DNA from: Bacteroidota bacterium
GTDB taxonomy: Bacteria > Bacteroidota > Bacteroidia > Bacteroidales > VadinHA17
NCBI GenBank assembly: GCA_030593185.1
Contig: JAUVHQ010000050.1
Coordinates: 1-10,712, forward strand
Reading direction: 5' to 3'
Length of the DNA: 10,712 nt
Positions 1 through 7,002 of the stretch are shown here, piece after piece. Both the position numbers and the translations under genes were made by a program. The notes below the pieces were generated by a model, which saw only the letters and a program-made list of their open reading frames with translations, was not told the DNA's origin and did no database searches. The stretch's first letter is position 1; each line of letters opens with the position of its first letter.

Positions 1-6
1 ATAGCT

Positions 7-93
7 TAACTCCTAACACGTAACACGAAACTCGTAACAGTTTTGAAATTATAACTCTTAACATATAACATTTAACGTTTAATACATAATATT
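7..93. repeat. Degenerate TAACnnn heptamer tandem array, two blocks
   Basis: Seen directly. TAAC-led 7-mers occur in exact 7-base phase at 7, 14, 21, 28 (degenerate, AAACTCG) and 35, then after a 10-base interruption at 52, 59, 66, 73, 80 and 87. The last two are degenerate (TAATACA, TAATATT). Units include TAACTCC, TAACACG twice, TAACATA and TAACATT. The array ends 6 bases before the ATG at 100, so it is the whole visible leader of the HD gene. Seven is not a multiple of three, so the TAA triplets fall in all three + frames. No TAnnTTTG promoter or Shine-Dalgarno sequence is visible here. Function unknown. Confidence 0.8.
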
Positions 94-99
94 GAAATA

Positions 100-648
100 A
101 TGAAAAAGGAAGTTTTAAAAATCTGGCCTGAACTGAATTGGATCAACGATGATGAGTTAAGAGAGAAGACAGCAAAAACATGGGAAATCGCATTGGAAAG
201 AAGTGTTTTGAGTCCGGAGGATCTGGAAAAGATACCTTTCACTCTGAAAGCAGGAGCTGATTTAAAAGTTAGTTTTATGGCACATAAAAGATGTGTTGTG
301 AATATAGTACAGGAAAGTGGTGAGAATATCCAAAGTTTTTTTGGCGAAGAACTACCCGTCGATATGGATGTTCTCATCTCAGGTGCCATTCTTGCTGATG
401 TAGGCAAACTTCTTGAATACGAGCTTGATGAGAATGGGAAAACTGTTCAGAGCAAGTATGGTAAATATTTACGCCATCCTTTCTCCGGGGTTTCACTTGC
501 CGAGGAATGTGGTGTACCACCTGAAGTATGTCATATAATTGCAACCCATGCTGCTGAAGGGGACCTTGTGAAAAGATCGACAGAGGCATATATCGTGCAT
601 CATGCTGACTTTATGACTTATCTTCCATTTATTAACAGAATTTTATGA
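100..648 (+). CDS. HD-domain protein with an altered HD motif
   Basis: A 182-residue soluble protein with the layout of the HD superfamily of metal-dependent phosphohydrolases. Candidate ligands are H62 (AHKR), the AD dyad A99-D100 within ADVGKLLEY, H126 (LRHPF), H150 (ATHAAEGD) and D170 (HHADF). Most relatives read HDVGK or HDIGK at the dyad, so the metal-binding His is replaced by Ala while the Asp is kept. This may weaken metal binding or phosphatase activity, or leave a one-metal or binding-only protein. There is no signal peptide or membrane segment, so it is probably cytoplasmic. The stop overlaps the next start (ATGA, 645-648), implying translational coupling to the SLC13 carrier. The start is the first ATG after the repeat array; no Shine-Dalgarno is visible, as is usual in Bacteroidota. 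Substrate unknown. The fold is fairly secure, activity is not. Confidence 0.85.
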   Translation: MKKEVLKIWPELNWINDDELREKTAKTWEIALERSVLSPEDLEKIPFTLKAGADLKVSFMAHKRCVVNIVQESGENIQSFFGEELPVDMDVLISGAILADVGKLLEYELDENGKTVQSKYGKYLRHPFSGVSLAEECGVPPEVCHIIATHAAEGDLVKRSTEAYIVHHADFMTYLPFINRIL

Positions 649-2423
649 TAAGTTTTCACCTTATTCTTGTTCTGATTATTATTCTCTTCATTATTATTTC
701 CCTTTATCTGGAAATACTGGGAGCAACTTTTACTTTCCTGGTAGCTGTGATAGTGCTTGGTTTTTTCGGTGTTCTTACCCCACGTGAGATCCTAAGTGGT
801 TTTGCCAATGAGCAAATTGCAGTGATAATCATGTTACTTCTTTTTGGTGATATTATCAGGCGTACAGCAGTAATTGATAATATGTTTGAAAAAATATTTT
901 CAGGTGCAAAAAGCTACAAAGGATTTCTAAGCCGTATGATGCTGTCAATAGCCGGCTTTTCTGCTTTCCTCAATAATACTCCCCTCGTTGCAGTAATGAT
1001 GCCTTATGTAAATAACTGGTGCAAGCGGAATGAAATCTCACCATCAAAATTTCTTATTCCACTTTCATATGCAGCTATTTTAGGTGGATGTGCCACTTTA
1101 ATCGGCACCTCTACTAATTTAATTGTGAATGGTCTGGTTGTTGATCAGACTATTGTGCAAGATCTTGGACCTTTAAATATTTTTGATTTTATCTGGGTTG
1201 GACTTCCCATGATTGTTATTGGATACTTATATTTTATGTTTTGGGGTTACAGGTTGCTACCTGAAAGGAAGCACCCATTGGATGATATGCAGGGAACAAA
1301 CCGGAATTATTTAATTGAAACCCAAATACGTAAGAAATCAAAGCTAATTGGGAAAAATGTTGGAGAATCAGGACTTCGGGATTTAAAAGGATTGTACCTT
1401 GTTGAAATACAAAGAAATGAAAAAAAGATTTTTGTAGTTTCAAATAGCCTTGTCCTTGCCGAAAGTGATATTCTTGTTTTTGCCGGCAATACAGATAAGG
1501 TTACTGATCTTATTGATAGAAATTTAGGACTTTCGATTCCCTCAGTGGGTATGTTAAGAAGGAAGAAAAAGACCGAGATAGTGGAAATTGTCATTTCACA
1601 TAACTCATCTCTTATTAATAAAAGTCTAAATAAAATAAACTTCCGCGCACAATTTGATGCCGCAGTTATCGGTGTTCACCGGAATGAAGGAACAATTGAA
1701 AGTAAACTCCGGGATGTTGTTTTAAAGGCAGGAGATGTTTTATTGTTATATTCAGGCGATGATTTTATAAGCAGATCAAGAGATACAGGAGACTTTTATT
1801 ATATTTCAAAAGTAAAAACCTTTCAGCGTTTTGAAGCTTATAAAATTCCCACACTGGTTGGTGGTTTAGTTTTATCTATTATCCTGTCAGCATTACATAT
1901 TATTCCATTGTTTATGGGTCTTATAGTTTTGCTTCTGGCTTCACTTGTTATGAAGGTTACTAATCCGAAAGATCTTCCAAAAGGAATTGATTATGACCTG
2001 GCTCTCATTATTGTTATGTCACTTGCATTAGGTACTGCTATGATTAAATCCGGAGCAGCAGACCTGATTGCTAACTTTTTCATTAATATTTTTATCCCTT
2101 TTGGCAAAATAGGTATCCTGTTTGGTATATACCTGATAACAGCATTTATGGGAGCATATATTACAAATAAAGCAGCTGTGGCAATTATTTTTCCAATTTC
2201 GCTTACAATGGCAGTAAACCTTGAGTTGCCATATATGCCGTTTATTCTTGTTGTAGCTTATGCTGCAGCAGCTAATTTTATGACACCGGTCGGATACCAG
2301 ACCAACCTCATGGTATATGGTCCGGGAGGTTATAAATTTAAAGACTTTTTTAAAGTGGGTTTCCCCCTTACGATTATCTATATGTTTGTAACAGTTGCAA
2401 TTTTAAGCTTACTTTATTTTTAA
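645..2423 (+). CDS. SLC13/DASS-family permease with two RCK_C domains
   Basis: A 592-residue inner-membrane protein, probably a secondary carrier of a divalent anion driven by Na+ or H+. The N-terminal hydrophobic half (about 1-205) carries the family motifs SAFLNNTP (106-113) and GTSTN (154-158). A soluble stretch of about 215-395 looks like two tandem RCK_C (TrkA-C) domains, roughly 220-295 and 308-390. The second hydrophobic half (about 402-592) repeats the motif pair as TNKAA (507-511) and PVGYQTN (548-554), as expected for an inverted-repeat elevator transporter. The length fits the bacterial SLC13-RCK_C group, which includes E. coli YfbS. RCK_C domains usually bind small regulatory ligands. 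It overlaps the HD gene by 4 bases and is followed 32 bases later by cysQ. That neighbour favours sulfate or a related oxyanion as substrate, but this is inference; dicarboxylates cannot be excluded. Confidence 0.9.
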   Translation: MISFHLILVLIIILFIIISLYLEILGATFTFLVAVIVLGFFGVLTPREILSGFANEQIAVIIMLLLFGDIIRRTAVIDNMFEKIFSGAKSYKGFLSRMMLSIAGFSAFLNNTPLVAVMMPYVNNWCKRNEISPSKFLIPLSYAAILGGCATLIGTSTNLIVNGLVVDQTIVQDLGPLNIFDFIWVGLPMIVIGYLYFMFWGYRLLPERKHPLDDMQGTNRNYLIETQIRKKSKLIGKNVGESGLRDLKGLYLVEIQRNEKKIFVVSNSLVLAESDILVFAGNTDKVTDLIDRNLGLSIPSVGMLRRKKKTEIVEIVISHNSSLINKSLNKINFRAQFDAAVIGVHRNEGTIESKLRDVVLKAGDVLLLYSGDDFISRSRDTGDFYYISKVKTFQRFEAYKIPTLVGGLVLSIILSALHIIPLFMGLIVLLLASLVMKVTNPKDLPKGIDYDLALIIVMSLALGTAMIKSGAADLIANFFINIFIPFGKIGILFGIYLITAFMGAYITNKAAVAIIFPISLTMAVNLELPYMPFILVVAYAAAANFMTPVGYQTNLMVYGPGGYKFKDFFKVGFPLTIIYMFVTVAILSLLYF

Positions 2424-2455
2424 CCAGTAACTAATAACCAGTAACCAGTAACATT
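2421..2455. repeat. TAACCAG heptamer array filling the carrier-cysQ gap
   Basis: Five contiguous 7-mers: TAACCAG (2421), TAACTAA (2428), TAACCAG (2435), TAACCAG (2442) and TAACATT (2449). The first unit contains the stop codon of the SLC13 gene. The last ends on the base before the cysQ ATG, so the array accounts for the entire intergenic gap and there is no Shine-Dalgarno sequence. It shares the TAACnnn pattern and period of the array at 7-93, although most units differ in the last three bases. Confidence 0.85.
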
Positions 2456-3286
2456 ATGAAAGAAAGTGAAAAACTGCTTTTGGATGCAGTTCATGCTTCC
2501 CTTAGAGCAGGAGAGGAGATACTGGAGGTCTATAGCTCAGAAGATTATGAAGTACGATTTAAAGAAGACGAGTCTCCTTTAACACTAGCCGACAGAAAAG
2601 CGGATAATCTTATAAACGAGATACTTTCAGCTACAGGTATCCCATATTTCAGTGAAGAGGGAAAAAAGACTCCTTTTGAAGAAAGGTCAGGATGGGAGAG
2701 ATACTGGTTGGTTGATCCGTTGGATGGAACTAAGGAATTTATTAAAAGAAATGGAGAGTTCACGGTAAATATTGCACTTATTGAGAAGCAGACCCCGGTT
2801 ATGGGAGTTGTTTTCGTTCCTGTTCATAAACAACTCTATTTTGCTGAAAAGCAAACAGGCTCGTACAAAATTGAGAATGTTTCTGACAAGGATAATTTTT
2901 CTTCTTTAGACAAGTTGCTGGCAAGGGCCGAAAAAATTGAGGCAAACAGAATAATTAAAAATTTTCGTATTGTAGGCAGCCGTTCACATTTGTCTCCTGA
3001 GACAAGAGATTATTTTAAGAAACTGCAACAGGAATATGGAGAAGCTGAGGTTGTAATAAAGGGCAGTTCACTTAAAATTTGCATGGTTGCTGAGGGTAAA
3101 GCAGATATTTATCCGCGGCTCGGGCCAACCATGGAGTGGGATACTGCTGCCGGTCATGCTATTGCTTTGTATGCAGGTTGTTCGGTTTTGCAGTTCGATT
3201 CTGGTGAATCGTTGGTTTATAACAAACCGGATTTGCTTAATCCCTGGTTTGTTGTCAGGTCATGTGCGTTTGAAGAAACTGAATAA
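2456..3286 (+). CDS. cysQ: 3'(2'),5'-bisphosphate nucleotidase CysQ
   Basis: A 276-residue member of the inositol-monophosphatase-like superfamily. CysQ hydrolyses 3'-phosphoadenosine 5'-phosphate (PAP), a by-product of PAPS-dependent sulfate reduction, to AMP and phosphate. It depends on Mg2+ and is inhibited by Li+. Family signatures are all present: DESPLTLADRKAD (38-50, D46), SEEG (66-69, E67/E68), the metal site DPLDGTKEF (87-95, D87 and D90), GSSLKICMVAEGKADIYPR (203-221) and the C-terminal WDTAAGHA (228-235, D229). Length is close to the usual 245-280. The ATG at 2456 is the first after the heptamer array and gives a complete N terminus. Its place behind an SLC13 carrier suggests a role in sulfur assimilation, though no reductase or APS kinase lies in the window. 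The family call is secure; PAP rather than inositol phosphate is favoured by the CysQ-type motifs. Confidence 0.93.
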   Translation: MKESEKLLLDAVHASLRAGEEILEVYSSEDYEVRFKEDESPLTLADRKADNLINEILSATGIPYFSEEGKKTPFEERSGWERYWLVDPLDGTKEFIKRNGEFTVNIALIEKQTPVMGVVFVPVHKQLYFAEKQTGSYKIENVSDKDNFSSLDKLLARAEKIEANRIIKNFRIVGSRSHLSPETRDYFKKLQQEYGEAEVVIKGSSLKICMVAEGKADIYPRLGPTMEWDTAAGHAIALYAGCSVLQFDSGESLVYNKPDLLNPWFVVRSCAFEETE

Positions 3287-3301
3287 GGTGAGTTTATTCA
3301 G
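3279..3301 (+). other. Small hairpin over the cysQ stop codon
   Basis: CTGAATAA (3279-3286, including the TAA stop) is perfectly complementary to TTATTCAG (3294-3301), giving an 8-bp AT-rich stem with a 7-base loop. No T-run follows, so it is not a clear intrinsic terminator. It might mark an mRNA processing or stability point between cysQ and the gene at 3350. The rest of the gap (3302-3349) shows no recognisable promoter. Confidence 0.4.
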
Positions 3302-3349
3302 AAGTTAAACATTTCTAATTCAGCTTAAATGGTGTTTGAGTGTTAAAAT

Positions 3350-5191
3350 ATGAGAAACGATTTGTTACTCCGGCTTAAGTATTTCCTTCTGTATTTTATT
3401 TTCTGGTTGACTTTTTTTGAAGTTGTAAGGATACTTTTTCTTGTCTATCAGTTTGATAGCTCACTGAATTGTAGCCTTCTCAATTTGCTGGCATCTTTTA
3501 TTCATGGCTTCAAGCTCGACCTGTCGTCTACCGCCTATCTTCTCGTTCTGCCTTTCCTCGTAATGGCTGCCGGGTCATTCTTTGGAGGGAAATGGTATGC
3601 GGTATTTATGGACATATATACTTTTCTTTTTCTTTTTCTGGCTGTCTCTGTCGTTATTGTCGATGTCGAATTATACAAATACTGGGGCTACCGGCTTGAT
3701 CATACTGCTTTTAATTATATAGACACAACAAAGGAGATGTTTGCGTCTGTGAAGATATGGACTGTTGTGAGACAGTTGGGGGTTGGGGTTATTATGCTTA
3801 GCGTGTTCTGGATTTCTTACAGAAAATGGATTGCTACTGTTATTAAAAATCTGAAATCTGGAAATTTTGCCGCTGCAGGGATTTTTATTTTCCTTACAGC
3901 CTTTCTTATAATTCCTATACGTGGTGGTTTGGGAATTGCTCCAGCTAATGTAGGTATGGTATTTTTTCATAAGGATCCTTTTCTGAATCATGCCGCTATA
4001 AATGTGCATTGGAATCTTGGCTATTCATTTGCGAACCTTAACGAAAGTGAGAATAACTATAAAGTTGTTTCGGATAAACAGGCGGAGGATTTTGTTGAAA
4101 AGCTTGATAAATCTGATGGTTATGTGGAGAAGGTTATCAGTGCTGATCATCCCAATATACTGATAATCACCCTTGAAAGCCTTACAGCTAAAGTGATAGG
4201 TGCTATGGGTGATAAAAGAGGTGCTACCCCGAATATTGACAAATTTACAAAAGAAGGAATACTGTTTACCAATTTTTTTGCTACCGGTGATCGTACTGAT
4301 AAGGGAATTGTGGGCATCCTAAGCGGTTATCCTTCTCAGCCAACCAAATCAATAATCAAATTTACGGGAAAAAATTCGAAGCTTCCCAATTTGGCTTATG
4401 ATTTAAAAGAGATGGGATATTTTACTTCCTTTTTTTATGGTGGTACAATTGACTTTGCCAATTTTCGATCCTATCTTGTTAATTCAAACTTCAGTTTATT
4501 GGTAACAATTGATGATTTTGACCATGTAGACAGAACATCAAAATGGGGGGTGCACGATCATATTCTCTTTAGCAAGGTATTATATGAGCTTAATAATTGC
4601 ATAGAACCGTTTTTCTCGATTGTCCTTACTCTTAGCAGTCATGAACCGTTTAATGTACCTATGGAGACGGTTATATATGGCAGAGACGAAGAAAATCGGT
4701 TTCTGAATTCTGTATATTACACTGATAAAAGTCTCGGGAATTTTATAAAAGCAGCAAAGACACAACCCTGGTGGGATAACACCCTGGTAATTCTGGTTGC
4801 AGACCACGGAGCGCGTAACCCGGGAAACAGTCCTGTTTATGCCCTGGAAAAATTCAGGATACCCATGATCTGGATTGGAGGTGCTGTTGAGGATGGGGGC
4901 AGAAAAGTGACAAAGTATGGTTCGCAGACAGATATTCCCCAAACACTTTTTGGTCAGCTTAATATAAATAAAAATTATCCTTTTTCAAAAGACCTCTTTG
5001 CACATGAATCCCGGTCTTTTGCATTTTATACTTTTAATAACGGCTGGGGATTTGTTACCGATACCCTTGTCCAGGTATTTGATAATATCAACCAACGACT
5101 GATTATTGAAGAAGGGGATGGGAAAAGCAAAACTCCTTTTCAGGGAAGCGTTTACCTGCAAAGGACATACCAGGATTTCCTTGATAAATAA
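3350..5191 (+). CDS. LtaS-like sulfatase-fold membrane transferase/hydrolase
   Basis: A 613-residue protein with about five N-terminal membrane helices (roughly 10-33, 61-79, 85-106, 140-157, 173-191) and a large extracytoplasmic alkaline-phosphatase/sulfatase-fold domain from about 265. This is the LtaS architecture. Visible active-site elements are E276 in PNILIITLES, the probable nucleophile T316 in GDRTDKG, the KWGVHD segment (398-403), H431 in SSHEPF and D485-H486 in ADHG. A Thr nucleophile in this context suggests a phosphoglycerol or phosphoethanolamine transferase rather than a formylglycine sulfatase, which needs the C/S-x-P-x-R motif. Bacteroidota have no lipoteichoic acid, so the substrate is unknown; periplasmic glucan or lipid head groups are possible. 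It starts at the ATG 63 bases after cysQ and may belong to the same transcript. The family call is secure. Confidence 0.9.
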   Translation: MRNDLLLRLKYFLLYFIFWLTFFEVVRILFLVYQFDSSLNCSLLNLLASFIHGFKLDLSSTAYLLVLPFLVMAAGSFFGGKWYAVFMDIYTFLFLFLAVSVVIVDVELYKYWGYRLDHTAFNYIDTTKEMFASVKIWTVVRQLGVGVIMLSVFWISYRKWIATVIKNLKSGNFAAAGIFIFLTAFLIIPIRGGLGIAPANVGMVFFHKDPFLNHAAINVHWNLGYSFANLNESENNYKVVSDKQAEDFVEKLDKSDGYVEKVISADHPNILIITLESLTAKVIGAMGDKRGATPNIDKFTKEGILFTNFFATGDRTDKGIVGILSGYPSQPTKSIIKFTGKNSKLPNLAYDLKEMGYFTSFFYGGTIDFANFRSYLVNSNFSLLVTIDDFDHVDRTSKWGVHDHILFSKVLYELNNCIEPFFSIVLTLSSHEPFNVPMETVIYGRDEENRFLNSVYYTDKSLGNFIKAAKTQPWWDNTLVILVADHGARNPGNSPVYALEKFRIPMIWIGGAVEDGGRKVTKYGSQTDIPQTLFGQLNINKNYPFSKDLFAHESRSFAFYTFNNGWGFVTDTLVQVFDNINQRLIIEEGDGKSKTPFQGSVYLQRTYQDFLDK

Positions 5192-5265
5192 GTTAAGTAA
5201 ATTAAGTAAGTAATTCAACTTACTCAATTTACTCAACTTACTCAACCACTCAACTTGCTCAACTA
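5190..5265. repeat. 9-bp ACTCAACTT repeats in both orientations
   Basis: In forward orientation there are six consecutive units: ATTCAACTT (5213), ACTCAATTT (5222), ACTCAACTT (5231), ACTCAACC (5240, one base short), ACTCAACTT (5248) and GCTCAACTA (5257). The last unit ends on the base before the stop codon (5266-5268) of the - strand gene. The left part holds two inverted copies, AAGTTAAGT (5190) and AAATTAAGT (5199), plus a partial copy. The array fills the whole gap between two convergent genes. It is a different repeat family from the TAACnnn heptamers. Confidence 0.8.
5192..5237 (-). terminator. 20-bp hairpin between convergent genes, possible terminator
   Basis: The arms 5192-5211 and 5218-5237 enclose a 6-base loop (5212-5217). 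Read as - strand RNA, all 20 positions pair, with two G-U wobbles. Read as + strand RNA, the same two positions become A-C mismatches. The hairpin therefore suits the - strand gene that ends at 5266. The stem is very AT-rich, and the bases after it on the - strand (UUAUUUAUC) are only moderately U-rich. It may be a bidirectional 3'-end element rather than a classical intrinsic terminator. Confidence 0.5.
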
Positions 5266-6354
5266 TTAGTCATCCAGGTGAATTGACCCATACTTAGTAT
5301 ATATTTTAACAACTGATGATGTATTAGGATCGGTACCAACCAAACCATTAATGCTTAGTTTAGTATTTTCTTCAATCCGGCTGACTTTTGATCCTGAGGG
5401 GATATGAATCCTGGCATATTCAGCATTTCCGTCAATTTTATAGGATGCGTTGCTATCTATACCAAGCTTTATACCACCATACTTGTTTTCAATGTTTATT
5501 TTTTCAAAACCGGAAGGAATATAGTTAATTCTGCAACTGGTATATTTCATGTCCAGTTTCAGTGTTTTGTTCACCTGATCAAACTTGAGTGTCCCATATG
5601 CTCCGGTGAAGACAAAATTGTCAACCTCCCCTATATGGTACGTATCATATTTGCTTTCAGCTACAATCGACCTGCTATCATTAAGATATAGTTTTGAGTA
5701 TTTACTCATAACCATAATAGCTTTAGCAGTTTCAAATTCAATTCTTGAATAGCTCATGTCAAGTTTAAGCCAGTTAGCTTCAGTAACTTCAGCTTTGCTG
5801 TAACCAATATTGATTTCATTGCATGGTTTTGTCTTACCCCGCAGGAGCTTATTGACTTTCAGGTATCCATATTTTATATAAACAATTACGTGCCCGGATA
5901 ATTCATTTATAAAGGCATCCCCGTATTTGTTTCTTAACTCAAGATCCATATCAGTAGGCATATTTACTGTATAATCTATGCTAAACTCTTTGGATTCATT
6001 ATCAAAGAGCGACCAGTTGGATTTGCTGAACTTACTATCAAAATGAGTAACTGCCCTGATCTCTTTGCCTTCCTGACTGAATTCAACATCAAGATATGAC
6101 AGGAGTTTCTCTGCCCTTTCACGATCACGATGTTTGACAGTTATAACTATATCAATAATTACCTGGTTTTTATCCCAGTTCCTGACATCAATATCTCCAT
6201 ATTTGTTTTCTAAGTAAAGTTGAGAATTTGCTGTTACACTGTATTCCTTGTGGTACTTCTTCTCAACCTTATCTTTTTGTGCATGTATATTTGTGGCTAT
6301 CGCTATACCAAATACAACAAGCAATAAAAGTGTTTTAAATTTGATTGCTTTCAT
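5266..6354 (-). CDS. Exported Tyr-repeat beta-solenoid protein, DUF4097-like
   Basis: A 362-residue protein with a signal peptide (about 1-25, ending IHAQ) and no further membrane helix, so probably periplasmic or surface-located. Its body is a series of short beta repeats centred on Tyr, usually [NSM]-K-Y-[GS]-x-[ILF], at Y52, Y144, Y162, Y185, Y202, Y219, Y236, Y253, Y271, Y292, Y313 and Y355. Spacing is 17 through the centre and 21 near the end; position 334, in a degenerate copy, keeps the 21-residue step. This resembles DUF4097/GIN-type putative adhesins, which are thought to form right-handed beta-solenoids, often beside regulatory genes. The start overlaps the anti-sigma-like gene by 20 bases (6335-6354), suggesting coupled translation. 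It is probably an output or sensing partner of the sigma module. The exact function is unknown. Confidence 0.8.
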   Translation of the reverse strand: MKAIKFKTLLLLVVFGIAIATNIHAQKDKVEKKYHKEYSVTANSQLYLENKYGDIDVRNWDKNQVIIDIVITVKHRDRERAEKLLSYLDVEFSQEGKEIRAVTHFDSKFSKSNWSLFDNESKEFSIDYTVNMPTDMDLELRNKYGDAFINELSGHVIVYIKYGYLKVNKLLRGKTKPCNEINIGYSKAEVTEANWLKLDMSYSRIEFETAKAIMVMSKYSKLYLNDSRSIVAESKYDTYHIGEVDNFVFTGAYGTLKFDQVNKTLKLDMKYTSCRINYIPSGFEKINIENKYGGIKLGIDSNASYKIDGNAEYARIHIPSGSKVSRIEENTKLSINGLVGTDPNTSSVVKIYTKYGSIHLDD

Positions 6355-6904
6355 GATTTTTATTTTTTATTAGATTTTCATTTTTGATTTGTTCCAGTTG
6401 ATGCAAAATTTGATTCATTACATCAACTTTTAATTGGTAATGTTCTATCATGGCGTTGATAATTCTTTTGTCTTTCGGATTTGTTTTAAGTTCACCCTGT
6501 AGGTTTGTATAGATTGAATCCATATCAGACAATTCTTTTAAGAGTATAGATCTTTGGATACTATCTGAAAAAATATCCATGTTACGTATTTGTCCGTACC
6601 TCAAATTAACCTGTTGTTTGTAATATACTTCTACTTCCATGTATTCATCCGACACTTCACTCAGGCTGATCCCTGAATTTTCAGGTGAAGGTTTGATCAG
6701 GTTGTCGTATGTCCAGAGGAACGACAACGTAACAAGTATTGCTATCGAAGCGGCTTTAAGCAAGAATGTATAGGAAGTTAATGAACGGTTTTTCCTTTTT
6801 TGCAGCTTCAATTTGGCTGCAAACCTGTTGAAGTGTCCTTCATCCGGGTCGGCCGTATCGAACAACTCCCTGTTATTCCTGATTATTTTATCTATATTAT
6901 TCAT
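6335..6904 (-). CDS. Single-pass anti-sigma-factor-like protein
   Basis: A 189-residue protein with a cytoplasmic N-terminal part (about 1-46) containing DEGHFNRFAAKL (21-32), one membrane helix (about 47-66) and an extracytoplasmic C-terminal part (about 67-189). The last part is rich in charged residues and probably helical, possibly coiled-coil at 120-175. The HFxRFxxKL-type N-terminal segment, the single TM and the position just after an ECF sigma gene indicate a Bacteroidota-type membrane anti-sigma factor that would hold the sigma factor at the membrane. There are no cysteines at all, so it is not a zinc-binding (ZAS) anti-sigma. It overlaps the downstream solenoid gene by 20 bases and lies 98 bases after the sigma gene, with an inverted repeat in that gap. 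The role is inferred mainly from context and layout. Confidence 0.7.
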   Translation of the reverse strand: MNNIDKIIRNNRELFDTADPDEGHFNRFAAKLKLQKRKNRSLTSYTFLLKAASIAILVTLSFLWTYDNLIKPSPENSGISLSEVSDEYMEVEVYYKQQVNLRYGQIRNMDIFSDSIQRSILLKELSDMDSIYTNLQGELKTNPKDKRIINAMIEHYQLKVDVMNQILHQLEQIKNENLIKNKNHESNQI

Positions 6905-6933
6905 CAGTGTATAATTTTATTTTTTAATGTCTG

Positions 6934-6998
6934 ATGGAACCCACATGTATTAAATTACATTCATTTTTATTTGTGCTAAAAGAACATGTGGGTTTCAT
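6934..6998. repeat. 15-bp inverted repeat between sigma and anti-sigma genes
   Basis: ATGGAACCCACATGT (6934-6948) and ACATGTGGGTTTCAT (6984-6998) are inverted copies with one mismatch, separated by 35 AT-rich bases. Each arm contains the palindrome ACATGT. On the + strand the mismatch is a G-U wobble and T-rich sequence follows (7005-7013); on the - strand, the direction of the operon, it is an A-C mismatch with no U-run after. It could be a two-site operator, an attenuator or an mRNA-stability hairpin tuning expression of the anti-sigma and solenoid genes. Confidence 0.65.
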
Positions 6999-7002
6999 AA
7001 GC

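Noticed and set aside
7..93. CRISPR array or integron/recombination site
   Set aside because: The repeat unit is only 7 bp with no unique spacers, and no cas, integrase or transposase gene is present.
4985..5245. Minus-strand reading frame beginning with a repeated KLSKLSKL pattern
   Set aside because: It is the translation of the 9-bp intergenic repeats followed by the antisense of the LtaS-like gene; no independent coding signal.
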